From NCBI GenBank assembly GCA_947258375.1, contig CAMYIJ010000019.1, forward strand, positions 1 through 64,000: DNA of 64,000 bases. Direction: 5' to 3'. This stretch comes from an uncultured Acidimicrobiaceae bacterium (GTDB lineage Bacteria; Actinomycetota; Acidimicrobiia; Spongiisociales; UBA5794). The notes under the pieces were generated by a model. It was not told where the DNA came from. It saw nothing but the letters and a program-made list of their open reading frames with translations, and did no database searches. Position numbers and translations under genes: made by a program. Below, piece by piece: positions 26,459 to 34,792 of this stretch. The stretch's first letter is position 1; every line of letters starts with the position of its first letter.

Positions 26459-26652
26459 ATCCGGTCGAACCATACGATCCAGACCAGCACTAGCGCCAGC
26501 GCCGGAGGCAACAGCACCTCAATAGAATCGCGTACCCGCGAAACGAGCCGCCGCTCCGCAGCCGATCCGAACTCCAGCCAGACCACCGCCACGCAGCCCC
26601 CGGCAACCAGGATCGCCGCCAGAACCATCGAGACGTCGCGCAGCCCGTCCAT
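26455..26652 (-). CDS. Small membrane protein, unknown function
   Basis: 65 residues with two predicted transmembrane segments (about 8-25 and 47-62) joined by a charged loop (EFGSAAERRLVSRVRDSIE). It is joined to ctaB upstream by TGATG and to the phosphotransferase downstream by ATGA, which argues strongly that it is translated. The context suggests a link with cytochrome oxidase or heme A biogenesis, but I do not recognise the family. Confidence 0.7.
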   Translation of the reverse strand: MDGLRDVSMVLAAILVAGGCVAVVWLEFGSAAERRLVSRVRDSIEVLLPPALALVLVWIVWFDRI

Positions 26653-27554
26653 CAGAAGAGCCCGTCCACGGCCATGGCGGCGAACAGGGCCGCCAGGTAG
26701 ACATTCGAGGCCAGGAAGTAGCGAATCGCCTGGTCTTCATTGTGACGCAGCCACAGAGATGCGCCGATGACGACGGCCCCGAGGATGACGGCGACGACCG
26801 TGTACGGCAGGCCCACAACGCCGGTGGGTATCAGAAGGAACGACACGCCCACAAGCACAACGCTGTAAGCGACGATGTGATCGAGCGTGCGGGCAACGCC
26901 GACCGCCACCGGCAACATCGGCACTTCGGCCGCGGCGTAGTCGTCGCGGTAACGAATCGAGAGCGCCCAGAAGTGCGGAGGCGTCCAGAAGAAGATAATC
27001 GCAAACAGCACCCAGGCGGGCGGCGCGAGCGACCCGGTGACGGCCGCCCAACCAACGAGAGCCGGTACTGCACCGGCGGCCCCACCGATCACGATGTTCT
27101 GAGCCGAGCTGCGCTTGAGGAACAGGGTGTACACGAACACGTAGAACAACAGCGCCAGAGTCGACAGGGCCGCGGCCGGCAGGTTCACGGTCACGAGTAG
27201 CCAGGCAAACCCAACGACGCCGAGGACCACCCCGAACAGCAAGGCGTTGCGATTGTTGACGCGATCCGTCGGCAACGGGCGCGACCGCGTGCGTTTCATG
27301 ACTCGATCGATGTCGGCGTCCGCGACCTGGTTGATCGTGTTGGCACCGCCCGCCGAAAGTGTGCCGCCGATCAGAGTGGCGATGACGAGCCAGGTTCCGG
27401 GCCACCCCTCCGCTGCCAGGATCATCGCCGGCACGGTGGTGGTGAGCAGCAACTCGATGATGCGTGGCTTGGTCAGCTCCACGTAGGCACGCACAACATC
27501 ACCTCGTCCCGCCGGACGTGAACGGGGATCAGTGATCTCCGCTTCCTGGTTCAC
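26652..27554 (-). CDS. ctaB: Protoheme IX farnesyltransferase (heme O synthase)
   Basis: Transfers a farnesyl group to heme B, giving heme O. A 300-residue UbiA-family membrane enzyme with the prenyl-diphosphate motif NTINQVADADIDRVMKRTRSRPL, the second acidic loop WALSIRYRDDYAAAEVPMLPV and ELTKPRIIELLL at the N-terminus. I use GTG 27554, which overlaps the ctaA stop by GTGA; an upstream reading to 27629 lies inside ctaA and has no family similarity. Confidence 0.93.
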   Translation of the reverse strand: MNQEAEITDPRSRPAGRGDVVRAYVELTKPRIIELLLTTTVPAMILAAEGWPGTWLVIATLIGGTLSAGGANTINQVADADIDRVMKRTRSRPLPTDRVNNRNALLFGVVLGVVGFAWLLVTVNLPAAALSTLALLFYVFVYTLFLKRSSAQNIVIGGAAGAVPALVGWAAVTGSLAPPAWVLFAIIFFWTPPHFWALSIRYRDDYAAAEVPMLPVAVGVARTLDHIVAYSVVLVGVSFLLIPTGVVGLPYTVVAVILGAVVIGASLWLRHNEDQAIRYFLASNVYLAALFAAMAVDGLF

Positions 27555-28498
27555 GTCGCCCGCACCTCGGACGCCACCTCGGTCGTGGCAGCCAGGACTC
27601 GCACCACGGCAAGCGTTGCCACGATCCACAGAGCATCGGCAATCAAGAGGTGAACCAGTTGCACCTCGACCGGCGTCAGCAGGGCGATATTGAGGATCCC
27701 AACGACCGCTTCGACCCCGACGAGGACCGCCGCCATGTCGGCCAGATCGCGGACGCTTCCTGAACCGTCGAAAGACGGGCTCCGGAGCAGCATCAGCACG
27801 GTGAGCCCGCCGGCGATGGCCACCACCGGATGGACAGTGCGCACTCGCACCAGGAACGGAGCAGCCGAACCGAACTCGGCTTTGATCCCTTCCAGAACGG
27901 AGTCGGCAGGAAAGAGGCTGTCGGCGAGGGCATTGAGCCCGCCCGTGGCGGCGATCAGAAGTATCACGCCCAGAACGACGAGGCCCAGTTGATTCGAGCG
28001 TCGCTTCCGATCGATACGCGGCCAGACACCACCGCCGGCCAGGTGGACCACCAGCACGACGGCCCCCAGCAGCAGAAACGTGTTCACCAAGTGCAGAGGA
28101 ACGGCGATCGTGCGGCCGATCGAGGCATCCTGGTCAACCCAGCCTGCCAGAACCAGCACGGCACCGATGATGACCTCGCCCATGAAGAAAACGCCCGTCC
28201 ACTTCAGACCGCGCTGAACCCGACGGCCCACCTCGCCCGATCGCCGCGCCGCGATCAGAAGGGCGACCAGCGCAATCGCCAGAAGAAGTGTGGCCAGACG
28301 ATGGGCGAATTCGATAGTGGTCTCGGTCCCGCCACCCAGCGGAAACAACGATCCCTCGCAACGGGGCCACGACTCACCGCAGCCGTCGCCCGAACCGGTG
28401 GCCCGGACGAGCGATCCACCGACGATGACACCGACTGTGAGCCACAGCAGTGCCCACGACCACTTGCGCAGCTTGGGATGAGGGACGTCAGGATCCAC
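27551..28498 (-). CDS. ctaA: Heme A synthase
   Basis: Oxidises heme O to heme A for aa3-type oxidases. The 315-residue membrane protein has about eight hydrophobic helices, the paired Cys in the first external loop (DGCGESWPRCEG), the heme-ligand motif EFAHRLATLLL and further His in PLHLVNTFLLLG, TVHPVVAI and LVHLLIADALW. The paired-Cys loop is the form seen in Bacillus and actinobacteria. The start is GTG 28498, only 23 bases from the divergent hydrolase start. Confidence 0.92.
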   Translation of the reverse strand: MDPDVPHPKLRKWSWALLWLTVGVIVGGSLVRATGSGDGCGESWPRCEGSLFPLGGGTETTIEFAHRLATLLLAIALVALLIAARRSGEVGRRVQRGLKWTGVFFMGEVIIGAVLVLAGWVDQDASIGRTIAVPLHLVNTFLLLGAVVLVVHLAGGGVWPRIDRKRRSNQLGLVVLGVILLIAATGGLNALADSLFPADSVLEGIKAEFGSAAPFLVRVRTVHPVVAIAGGLTVLMLLRSPSFDGSGSVRDLADMAAVLVGVEAVVGILNIALLTPVEVQLVHLLIADALWIVATLAVVRVLAATTEVASEVRAT

Positions 28499-28521
28499 GT
28501 TGCCAGGCTACCGTTAGGGAC

Positions 28522-29265
28522 GTGAGTTGGATCCACGAGCCGTTCCGCTTCGTTCTAGCGTTGCACGGGTTCACACTCGGCGGCGCCATGTTCCGGGAGC
28601 TCAACCAGCTCGTCGACGCGCCGATCGTGGCACCGGACCTCCCGGGACACGGCGGCCGGGACGCCACCAACACCGACTGGGATGAGGCAGTGGAGGCCGT
28701 CGTTGAGAGCGCCCGGACGTTCCAACCCGCCACCATCCTCGGCTATTCGATGGGCGGCCGGCTGGCCCTGGCAGCTGCGCTGCGACAGCCGGCCCTCTTC
28801 CCCAGACTCGTGCTGGTCTCGGCATCGCCCGGCATCGAGGACGACGAGGAGCGCCTCGCGCGCCGCCAGAGTGACGAGGACCACGCCGCCGCGATCGAGC
28901 GAGCCGGGACCGCCGAGGAGTTTGTGGTGTCCTTCGGGAACATGCCATTCCTCCAGGCACCGAGGAGCTCGATCGATCTGCAGGGGATCCGCCTGGCGAA
29001 CCGTGCCGAGGGAGTCGCCGGGGCGCTGCGCGGCATGGGCCAGGGCAGCCAGCCCTACTTGGGAGACCAGCTGGGCCGGCTCGATATGCCGGTCATCTGG
29101 GTCGTCGGCAGCCGCGACGAGACGTACACGGCGATCGCAGAGAAGGCCGCCGCCGCATGCGCCGACGGGTCGGTGGTGGTCGCCGACTCCGGACACAATG
29201 TGATCGCAGAGAACCCGGCCGCGGTGGCCGCCGTGGTGATGGGGCGCCAGGCGCCTGCCGAATAG
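28522..29265 (+). CDS. Alpha/beta hydrolase, MenH-like
   Basis: A 247-residue alpha/beta hydrolase with oxyanion motif LHGFTLGG, nucleophile Ser in GYSMGGRLALAAAL, Asp in WVVGSRDETYTAIA and His in DSGHNVIAENP. The motif spacing and the LHGFTLGGAMF start resemble MenH (SHCHC synthase of menaquinone synthesis), but no other men gene is nearby, so the role is tentative. GTG 28522 is the most plausible start (VSWIHEPFRFVLALHG). Confidence 0.75.
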   Translation: MSWIHEPFRFVLALHGFTLGGAMFRELNQLVDAPIVAPDLPGHGGRDATNTDWDEAVEAVVESARTFQPATILGYSMGGRLALAAALRQPALFPRLVLVSASPGIEDDEERLARRQSDEDHAAAIERAGTAEEFVVSFGNMPFLQAPRSSIDLQGIRLANRAEGVAGALRGMGQGSQPYLGDQLGRLDMPVIWVVGSRDETYTAIAEKAAAACADGSVVVADSGHNVIAENPAAVAAVVMGRQAPAE

Positions 29266-29290
29266 TCGCTGTGGATGGAACTGCCGGATC

Positions 29291-30199
29291 TCAGCCGGCG
29301 AACCGCTTGATCGCGTCCACGTAGGCGCCGGGGTCGGAAAGAACCGAATCGTGGTTGGCTCCGGCCAGCTCAACTACTTCGGCGCTCCCCAGGAGTTCGG
29401 CCAGCATCCGCTGGGCGACCGGATCGACGATCCGATCCGCGGTCGTGATGATGACCATTGCCGGCTGCGAGAGCTTGCCCACCCAGGTGCGCGAGTCGAA
29501 CCGCCATGCCGCATGACCCGCTTCATAGAACAGCGTCGGATCGCGGCGCAGGAGCGCGGCGCGCATCCACCGCTCGTTCCTGGGGTCCATGGCACCAACA
29601 CGTTTCATGAGATAGGCGGAACCGGCGGCGATCTCCTGGGTGCTGATCCTGGCAAAGGAGCGGGCCGCCCACATGCCGACTCGCGCGAGTGGGCGCAGTC
29701 GATAAACGGCATGGGCCGCGGTCGCTCCGAGGATCATCCGGCCGACGTGGCGGGGGTGGCGCCGGGCGAGCTCCTGGGTGACCATGCCGCCGAGTGAGTA
29801 GCCGAAGACCGTGGCTCGGCCGACACCTACGGCGTCGAGCACGCCGGCCAGCTCGTCGGCCAGATCGGCGATGTCGAAGCTGCCGCGAATCCAGTCGGAC
29901 TTGCCGTGATTGCGGTGGTCCGGCATAACAACCCGGAAGTGCTCCGCCAGGCGCTCGATGATGTTGTGGAACGTCATCTCGCCGTCGAAGCCCCAGCCAT
30001 GGACCAGAACCAGCGGCGGAGCATCGACAGGACCGGCCTCCCGCACGAAGAACTCGCGCTCACCGACGAAAACCGAACGGCCGGTGATCCGTATGGGGCG
30101 TTGCTGGCCGGGACTGAAGCGTGGTGCCATCTCAGGTCCGAGGATGCGCCACGCGGCCCACGCGCCGAGCCCGCTGAAGAGCCACGTTCGCAGCTTCAT
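29291..30199 (-). CDS. Alpha/beta hydrolase with N-terminal membrane anchor
   Basis: A 302-residue hydrolase. The first ~20 residues ([19 protein letters not shown]) look like a signal anchor. The catalytic elements are complete: LVHGWGF oxyanion, [11 protein letters not shown], nucleophile Ser in [12 protein letters not shown], Asp in [11 protein letters not shown] and His in GANHDSVL. The substrate cannot be deduced. The start overlaps the upstream ferredoxin gene by ATGA, making it the third gene of a selD-ferredoxin-hydrolase operon. Confidence 0.8.
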   Translation of the reverse strand: MKLRTWLFSGLGAWAAWRILGPEMAPRFSPGQQRPIRITGRSVFVGEREFFVREAGPVDAPPLVLVHGWGFDGEMTFHNIIERLAEHFRVVMPDHRNHGKSDWIRGSFDIADLADELAGVLDAVGVGRATVFGYSLGGMVTQELARRHPRHVGRMILGATAAHAVYRLRPLARVGMWAARSFARISTQEIAAGSAYLMKRVGAMDPRNERWMRAALLRRDPTLFYEAGHAAWRFDSRTWVGKLSQPAMVIITTADRIVDPVAQRMLAELLGSAEVVELAGANHDSVLSDPGAYVDAIKRFAG

Positions 30200-30669
30200 G
30201 CAGAGTCTCCACCCTGCGTGGGCCCGGCAAAGACATGGCCGGCGACGGGTCGACCGCCGACGAGATGCTCATCGATGATGCGCTCCATGACGGGAATCGT
30301 GACGCCGTGATACCACACACCTTCCGGATAGACCACGGCAATCGGGCCCTGCTCACAAACCCGCAGGCAATCCGCTTTGGTCCGCAGCACGGTGCCGGTT
30401 CCCGCCGGGGTCGGAGGCGGCGGCCCGGCAACGAGGCCGCGCCACCGCGGTGGTGCCGACGCCAATCCGAGTTCCTTCAGACGCCGCTTCAAGTAGCTCC
30501 AGACTTCGGCGCCTTCCTCGTACGAAGCACAATGTGGTGTCGTCGGCTGGGCACACAGAATGATGTGGCGCTGCACACCGGCGAAGTTGAGCGCCGAGCT
30601 GATTGCCGTGAGGCGGGCGGCGCTATCGGAGGGCGAGGCCTCAGAAGCGGGAATGTCTGCTGTTGGCAC
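30196..30669 (-). CDS. Thioredoxin-like [2Fe-2S] ferredoxin
   Basis: A 157-residue protein with the NuoE/Shethna-type thioredoxin-like ferredoxin pattern: [13 protein letters not shown] in the first half and [24 protein letters not shown] in the second, giving the four cluster Cys, then a helix ending [15 protein letters not shown]. The first ~25 residues are Ala/Ser-rich and may be disordered. Start GTG 30669, 25 bases after selD. The coupling to selD is suggestive of a redox role in selenium metabolism, but this is inference. Confidence 0.8.
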   Translation of the reverse strand: MPTADIPASEASPSDSAARLTAISSALNFAGVQRHIILCAQPTTPHCASYEEGAEVWSYLKRRLKELGLASAPPRWRGLVAGPPPPTPAGTGTVLRTKADCLRVCEQGPIAVVYPEGVWYHGVTIPVMERIIDEHLVGGRPVAGHVFAGPTQGGDSA

Positions 30670-30694
30670 AACGCCAGGCTAACTCGAAGGAGGC

Positions 30695-31744
30695 TCACCG
30701 AACCCGGACGACACTGCCCGGCCCGTCCTCGAAGCGGCGCTCCGTCAATTCACCGATGTCGTGTCCGGTGACGCCCTCTTCGTCGAGAGCCTGCAGCAGC
30801 GCTGCCGTCAGCGGAGGATCGACTGCGATCAACAAGCCACCACTCGTCTGGGCATCAGCCGTGACCATCTGCTCCGCATCCTTGTGATCGCCGAATTGGG
30901 TGAACCGGGAGACGGCGGCCAAATTGCGCTGCGAGCCGGCGGGTACGACATCGGCGGCCGCGAGCTCCAGCACCCCCTCGAATAGCGGGAGACGGCCGAA
31001 CTCGACAACTGCGCTGACACCGCTGGCACGGGCCAACTCTCCGAGATGGCCGAGCAGCCCGAATCCTGTGACGTCAGTGGCGGCAACAACTCCGATACGG
31101 CGCATAGCTACGGCGGCTCCGGCGTTGAGCGCCGCCATCGACTCGATCGCAACCCGGGTCATCTCCTCTGACGCCAACCGGCGCTTGATCGCCGTCGTGA
31201 TGATGCCGGTGCCGAGAGGTTTGGTGAGAACCAATCGATCGCCCGGTTTGCCGGCGGCGTTGGTGACGATGCGATCGGGACTCACGAGGCCGGTGACGGC
31301 CAGACCGTACTTGGGTTCCTTGTCATCTATCGAGTGGCCGCCGAGCAGCGTGCACCCGGCTTCCGCAAGCACATCGGCGCCGCCCTCGAGCACATCTCCG
31401 AGCAGGTCGAAGCTGAGCGAATCGCGCGGCCAGCCCACAATCGACAGGGCGGTGAGCGGCGTTGCTCCCATCGCATAGATGTCCGAGAGCGCATTGGCCG
31501 CGGCGATCCGACCCCAGTCGCGGGCGTCGTCGACGATCGGCGTGAAGTAGTCCACCGTTTGGACAAGAGCAGCATCGTCATTGAGGCGGTAGACACCGGC
31601 GTCATCCGCCGTATCGATGCCCACCAGCAAATCGGGATGGGAAGTGGCATCTGAATTGGATAAACGGCGCAGAACCTGCGCCAGCTCGTCTGGTCCGAGC
31701 TTGCACGCTCAACCGGCGCCGTGGGAGAACTCAGTGAGCCGCAT
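30695..31744 (-). CDS. selD: Selenide, water dikinase containing selenocysteine (in-frame UGA)
   Basis: Makes selenophosphate for selenocysteine and selenouridine. Reading from ATG 31744, preceded by a strong AGGAGG, codon 12 is UGA (31711-31709) in the context HGAG-U-ACKLGPDEL, the position held by catalytic Cys17 in E. coli SelD, with the essential Lys three residues on. Read through, the product is 349 residues, the normal SelD length, with DDAGVYRL, TVDYFTPIVDD, GGHSIDDKEPKYGLAVTG, DVTGFGLLGHL and DAQTSGGLL. A gene caller that stops at UGA would start it wrongly at 31630. A SECIS-like hairpin follows the UGA. Confidence 0.92.
31683..31711 (-). promoter_or_regulatory. UGA-Sec codon and bacterial SECIS-like hairpin in selD
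   Basis: Seven bases after the UGA, AGCTCG (31701-31696) pairs with CGAGCT (31688-31683) around a 7-base loop GACCAGA; flanking TGC and GCA can extend the stem after a small internal loop. Position, short stem and G-containing apical loop fit a bacterial SECIS recognised by SelB. Confidence 0.75.
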
Positions 31745-31872
31745 CAGCCACCTCCTTTCGCAATCTGAATACCGCCGCAGGCGAGTGTAAGCGGCTCAGG
31801 GAGTCACGGGACCACTGTGAAGCTCGTTATGCGCCGGAATCGGCGTAACGAATTGTGGTCTGGTGCATTGGC

Positions 31873-31980
31873 TTCCGACAGGCAGTCGGAAATCCGGGGG
31901 GGTATGCTTCAGGTAGCTCGGGGCTATGCCCCGTAGCACGCTAGGCCCTCTCGTCCCCCCTGGAGGGCCTAGCGTCTTTT
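31873..31980 (+). ncRNA. Candidate small RNA or mgtE leader ending in a strong terminator
   Basis: In the 299-bp selD-mgtE gap the plus strand has an inverted repeat TTCCGAC...GTCGGAA (31873-31891), a TATGCT -10-like hexamer (31903-31908), a hairpin CGGGGC-TAT-GCCCCG (31919-31933) and a classic terminator: GCTAGGCCCTC / GAGGGCCTAGC (31940-31950, 31963-31973) then GTCTTTT. No open frame precedes it, so it ends either a ~70-base RNA or an mgtE attenuator. I do not recognise an M-box or another known riboswitch. Confidence 0.5.
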
Positions 31981-32043
31981 CGGGGTCGTTTCTCCTCGGC
32001 GTGGATCCCCCGGCACCTCATCTCCGCTCTAGGCTCCGACATC

Positions 32044-33423
32044 ATGAGGTTCCGAGTACCAGATCCCCGCCGGGTAGCCGAGAGCCTGCGGGACTTTGCA
32101 CTGCGCCGCCCGGTTGAGGCCGCCGAGTACATCGAACAGCACCGCGACGAGTGGGAAGCCCTCGTCGAGGACAGTCCGGAGACTGCGGCCGACGTCCTCG
32201 AGGCGATTGACGAGGAATCGGCCGCCGAGCTGCTCGTCGATCTCGAATCTCACGATGCCGGTGAGGTGCTCGACGAGATGATCCCGGAGTCGGCAGCCGA
32301 CATCCTCGAGGAGCTCAATCCGGCGACCGCGGCCGATCTGATCGAGGAGATGACCGCCGACCAGGCCGCCGACCTGATCGGCGCCCTCGAGGACGATGAG
32401 CGGGCTGCGGTTCTCGCCTCGTTGGAGCCCGGCCCGGCTGCCGCGATCGCCGCACTCCTCCAATACGCCCCGGACAGCGCCGGAGGCATCATGACCACCG
32501 AGGTTGCCGCCCTTCCGGTCGGGTTGACCGCGGGCGAAGCCATCGAGGCACTCCGGCGACTTCACGAAGATCTCGGGTCCAACCTCTCCTATGTCTATGT
32601 GACGGACTACAGCGAGCAGCTCGCTGGAGTCGTCTCGTTCCGTGATCTCGTCTTCGCCCGCCCGGGTACCGGTCTCGAGGATGTCATGGTCAGCGAGCCC
32701 TACTCGGTGTACACCGACACCGACCGCGAGGAGGTCGCAGAACTGATCGAGCGCCACAACCTGCTGGCGATTCCCGTAGTCGAAGCCTCGGGCCGTCTGG
32801 TTGGAATGGTCAAAGTGAGTGAAGCGTTGCGAGCCGTCCAGGCCGAGGCCACCGAGGACATCACCCAGATGGTGGGTGCCGGCGCTGAAGAGTCGGTCCA
32901 CACGCCCATCCTGCGATCCGTACGCCGCCGCCTCCCCTGGCTGTTGGTGAACCTGCTCATCGGCCTCTTCATTGCGTTCATGATCGGCCCTTTCCGAGAG
33001 GTCATCGAAAAGAACACCGTGCTCGCCGTCCTCATGCCGATGGTCGCCCTTTTGGGCGGCAACAGCGGCGCCCAGAGCCTGGCGGTGATCATCCGGGCCA
33101 TGGCCCTCGGCGACTTGCCACCGGGCCGCGCCATGCGAGCCGTCCGGCGGGAGTTCCTTGTCGGGATCACCAACGCGGGTTCCCTCGCCATCCTCGCCGC
33201 CTTGGTGGCGTGGATCTTCGCCGGTGAAGCGAAGATCGGCGTTGTGATGGGTGTCGGCGTCGGCGTCAACCTCATCGTGGCCGGTTTCGCCGGCGCGGGG
33301 ATCCCCGTCCTCCTCCGCCGCCTCGGCCTCGATCCGGCCCTGGCGTCGAACATCTTCCTGACCCTCATCACCGACCTCGTCGGCTTCGGTGGCTTCCTCC
33401 TCACCGCAAGCATCATGCTGTAG
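32044..33423 (+). CDS. mgtE: Magnesium transporter MgtE
   Basis: A Mg2+ channel/transporter of 459 residues. The N-terminal superhelical MgtE_N domain (about 20-135, repeated AAD/EL helices), a CBS pair (about 140-265, SYVYVTDYSEQLAGVVSFRDLV and VVEASGRLVGMV) and five C-terminal transmembrane helices are present, with the pore motifs PMVALLGGNSGAQSLAVIIRAMALG and the final LTLITDLVGFGGFL. The cytosolic domains sense Mg2+ in the family. The start is ATG 32044. A terminator-like leader lies upstream. Confidence 0.95.
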   Translation: MRFRVPDPRRVAESLRDFALRRPVEAAEYIEQHRDEWEALVEDSPETAADVLEAIDEESAAELLVDLESHDAGEVLDEMIPESAADILEELNPATAADLIEEMTADQAADLIGALEDDERAAVLASLEPGPAAAIAALLQYAPDSAGGIMTTEVAALPVGLTAGEAIEALRRLHEDLGSNLSYVYVTDYSEQLAGVVSFRDLVFARPGTGLEDVMVSEPYSVYTDTDREEVAELIERHNLLAIPVVEASGRLVGMVKVSEALRAVQAEATEDITQMVGAGAEESVHTPILRSVRRRLPWLLVNLLIGLFIAFMIGPFREVIEKNTVLAVLMPMVALLGGNSGAQSLAVIIRAMALGDLPPGRAMRAVRREFLVGITNAGSLAILAALVAWIFAGEAKIGVVMGVGVGVNLIVAGFAGAGIPVLLRRLGLDPALASNIFLTLITDLVGFGGFLLTASIML

Positions 33424-33510
33424 GTTTCGAGCAAATCAGGATTTGCTCGAGCGCTTCGCATCGCCTGTGGCGCTGCTCCGTTGCTGAAGCGGCCTGGCGG
33501 CCGCTACGCC
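33421..33510 (+). repeat. Stop-codon-linked terminator repeat, copy 2
   Basis: Begins at the mgtE stop as TAGGTTTCG, identical to copy 1 at 1793. A perfect 11-bp hairpin TCGAGCAAATC-AG-GATTTGCTCGA (33427-33450) follows, then CGCCTG.GGCGCTGCT.CGT and TGCTGAAGCGGCC...GCCGCTACG. The hairpin arms differ between copies while complementarity and the AG loop are kept. Confidence 0.65.
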
Positions 33511-33512
33511 CA

Positions 33513-33695
33513 TTCGGATTCGACCGCACATGTCGCTCGAATCCGTGCGAAGGGGGACGAGGGATCGTCCCCCTTCCCCCAACCCCCTCCGCTCGACTGC
33601 GCCATCGCGCGGAAAGGGAGGGGGTGGCGAGGGGGAAGCTCTGCGCTTCCCCCTGCATCGATCGAGGCGACATGTGCGGCTCGATCGGAAATGGC
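33513..33695. repeat. MITE-like element with inverted ends
   Basis: CGACCGCACATGTCGCTCGA (33521-33540) reappears inverted as TCGAGGCGACATGTGCGGCT (33662-33681). Between them sit two more perfect hairpins, GAAGGGGGACGA-GGGA-TCGTCCCCCTTC and GGGGGAAGC...GCTTCCCCC. A GCGGCC-GAGA-GGCCGC hairpin follows the right end. No open frame is supported in 33424-33778. Confidence 0.5.
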
Positions 33696-33753
33696 GCGGC
33701 CGAGAGGCCGCACATATACGGAGTGACGCCCGCAGGGCGGCACGGAGCAAACT

Positions 33754-33775
33754 CGGGCCAAGCCTGCTTGGCCCG
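33754..33775 (-). terminator. Terminator hairpin after the lipoprotein gene
   Basis: CGGGCCAAGC (33754-33763) and GCTTGGCCCG (33766-33775) form a 10-bp inverted repeat three bases past the stop of the minus-strand lipoprotein gene. A short T-rich stretch (GTTTG) follows on that strand. Confidence 0.6.
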
Positions 33776-33778
33776 AAA

Positions 33779-34318
33779 TCAGCTTCCGAGCACCGTTGTC
33801 GGGGTGTCGGAGAACTGGCCGGTGAAGACGAGGCGGAAACCCTCCTCGAGGCGGACGTAGTAGTAGCGGTCGAGGAGCTCCTGCTCTTCTTCCGTTGGAA
33901 CGGTCGCCAACACCGCGTCGGCCGCCGTCGCGTCGGCGATGATGTGGGCGGTGAGAATCGGCGGGAACCGCTCAACGACGTCGATCACGACGTTCTGCAG
34001 ATCGATGTCGGTGAGAGATCCGGTGTCATCGTCGAGGAGCACCACCACGGTATCTCCATCGACGCCGGTTTCTCGAGAGACGATGGTGTATTCGGGAAAC
34101 GACGCTTCGCCGAACGGGTCCTCTGATGTGGTGGTCGTGGTACTGCTCGGGGGCGCAGTCGAGGTCGTTGTCGACTCGGCAGCCTGGAGGCTCGTAACGG
34201 GCGCGGCTGTGGTCGTCGACGACGTGGTCGTCGAGGTGACCTCGGCGTCATCGCCCGAGCATGCACCGGTCAACAAGATGAGACCCAAGACACAGCTCAA
34301 CGCAGAAAGAAGCTTCAT
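33779..34318 (-). CDS. Predicted lipoprotein with Thr/Ser-rich linker
   Basis: A 179-residue secreted protein. The first 20 residues are a lipoprotein signal (LLSALSCVLGLILLTGAC, lipidated Cys20). A long Thr/Ser/Pro linker (about 28-66) leads to a C-terminal domain of about 110 residues (PEYTIVSRETGVDGDTVVVLLDD...YYYVRLEEGFRLVFTG) that I do not recognise. It has its own terminator and no operon partners. Confidence 0.75.
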   Translation of the reverse strand: MKLLSALSCVLGLILLTGACSGDDAEVTSTTTSSTTTAAPVTSLQAAESTTTSTAPPSSTTTTTSEDPFGEASFPEYTIVSRETGVDGDTVVVLLDDDTGSLTDIDLQNVVIDVVERFPPILTAHIIADATAADAVLATVPTEEEQELLDRYYYVRLEEGFRLVFTGQFSDTPTTVLGS

Positions 34319-34363
34319 GGTTCAATCGTAACGGGCTTTTCCACTTGCGCACTTGCTTGGCTT

Positions 34364-34792
34364 CTAGCCGCGGTTCTCAGCGAGCCAGTCATCGAAAGGC
34401 ACGTCCTCCATCCAGCGCTCGCCGGTGACAACCCGGAACCGCTCCTTCACGTCCGCGAACAACTCGGCGGTGGGCTCTCGTGCCAGGCCGAGGCGGGCCA
34501 TCGCCAGCAGCGGTCGCCAGGCCTTCACTCCGCTCCCGATGTCAACCCGCGTCCGCCAATCACCATGATCGGGTGGCCGGCCGCTCGCCGGCGCCAGCCA
34601 GAAATCTCGCAGCTTCTGGGCGGCCCGCACGATCCGTCGCAGCTCGCGTCCGATCTCCTTGTCCACAAACGACGATGTGGCGAGGCCGTCAATCCAATCC
34701 GCAAGCGCACTATCGGGCCAGGACTCCGCATCGAAGCAAACGGCTGCGTACAACTCCTCGCACTGCGCGAGGAGACCCGGGTAGTCAGCCAA
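34364..34792 (-). CDS. Hypothetical protein
   Basis: Not a family I recognise. From a TTG at 34792 the product is 142 residues, rich in Trp and Arg, and mostly helical-looking (LADYPGLLAQCEELYAAV at the start, VPFDDWLAENRG at the end); there is no signal peptide or membrane segment. An ATG at 34879 would lengthen it to 171 residues but force a 95-base overlap with the upstream aminotransferase. It is likely cotranscribed with that gene and nadE. Confidence 0.6.
   Translation of the reverse strand: MADYPGLLAQCEELYAAVCFDAESWPDSALADWIDGLATSSFVDKEIGRELRRIVRAAQKLRDFWLAPASGRPPDHGDWRTRVDIGSGVKAWRPLLAMARLGLAREPTAELFADVKERFRVVTGERWMEDVPFDDWLAENRG

Noticed and set aside
31630..31709. selD as a truncated gene starting at TTG 31630, or as a pseudogene
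   Set aside because: The UGA sits exactly at the catalytic Cys/Sec position, a strong ribosome site and ATG precede it, and a SECIS-like hairpin follows.
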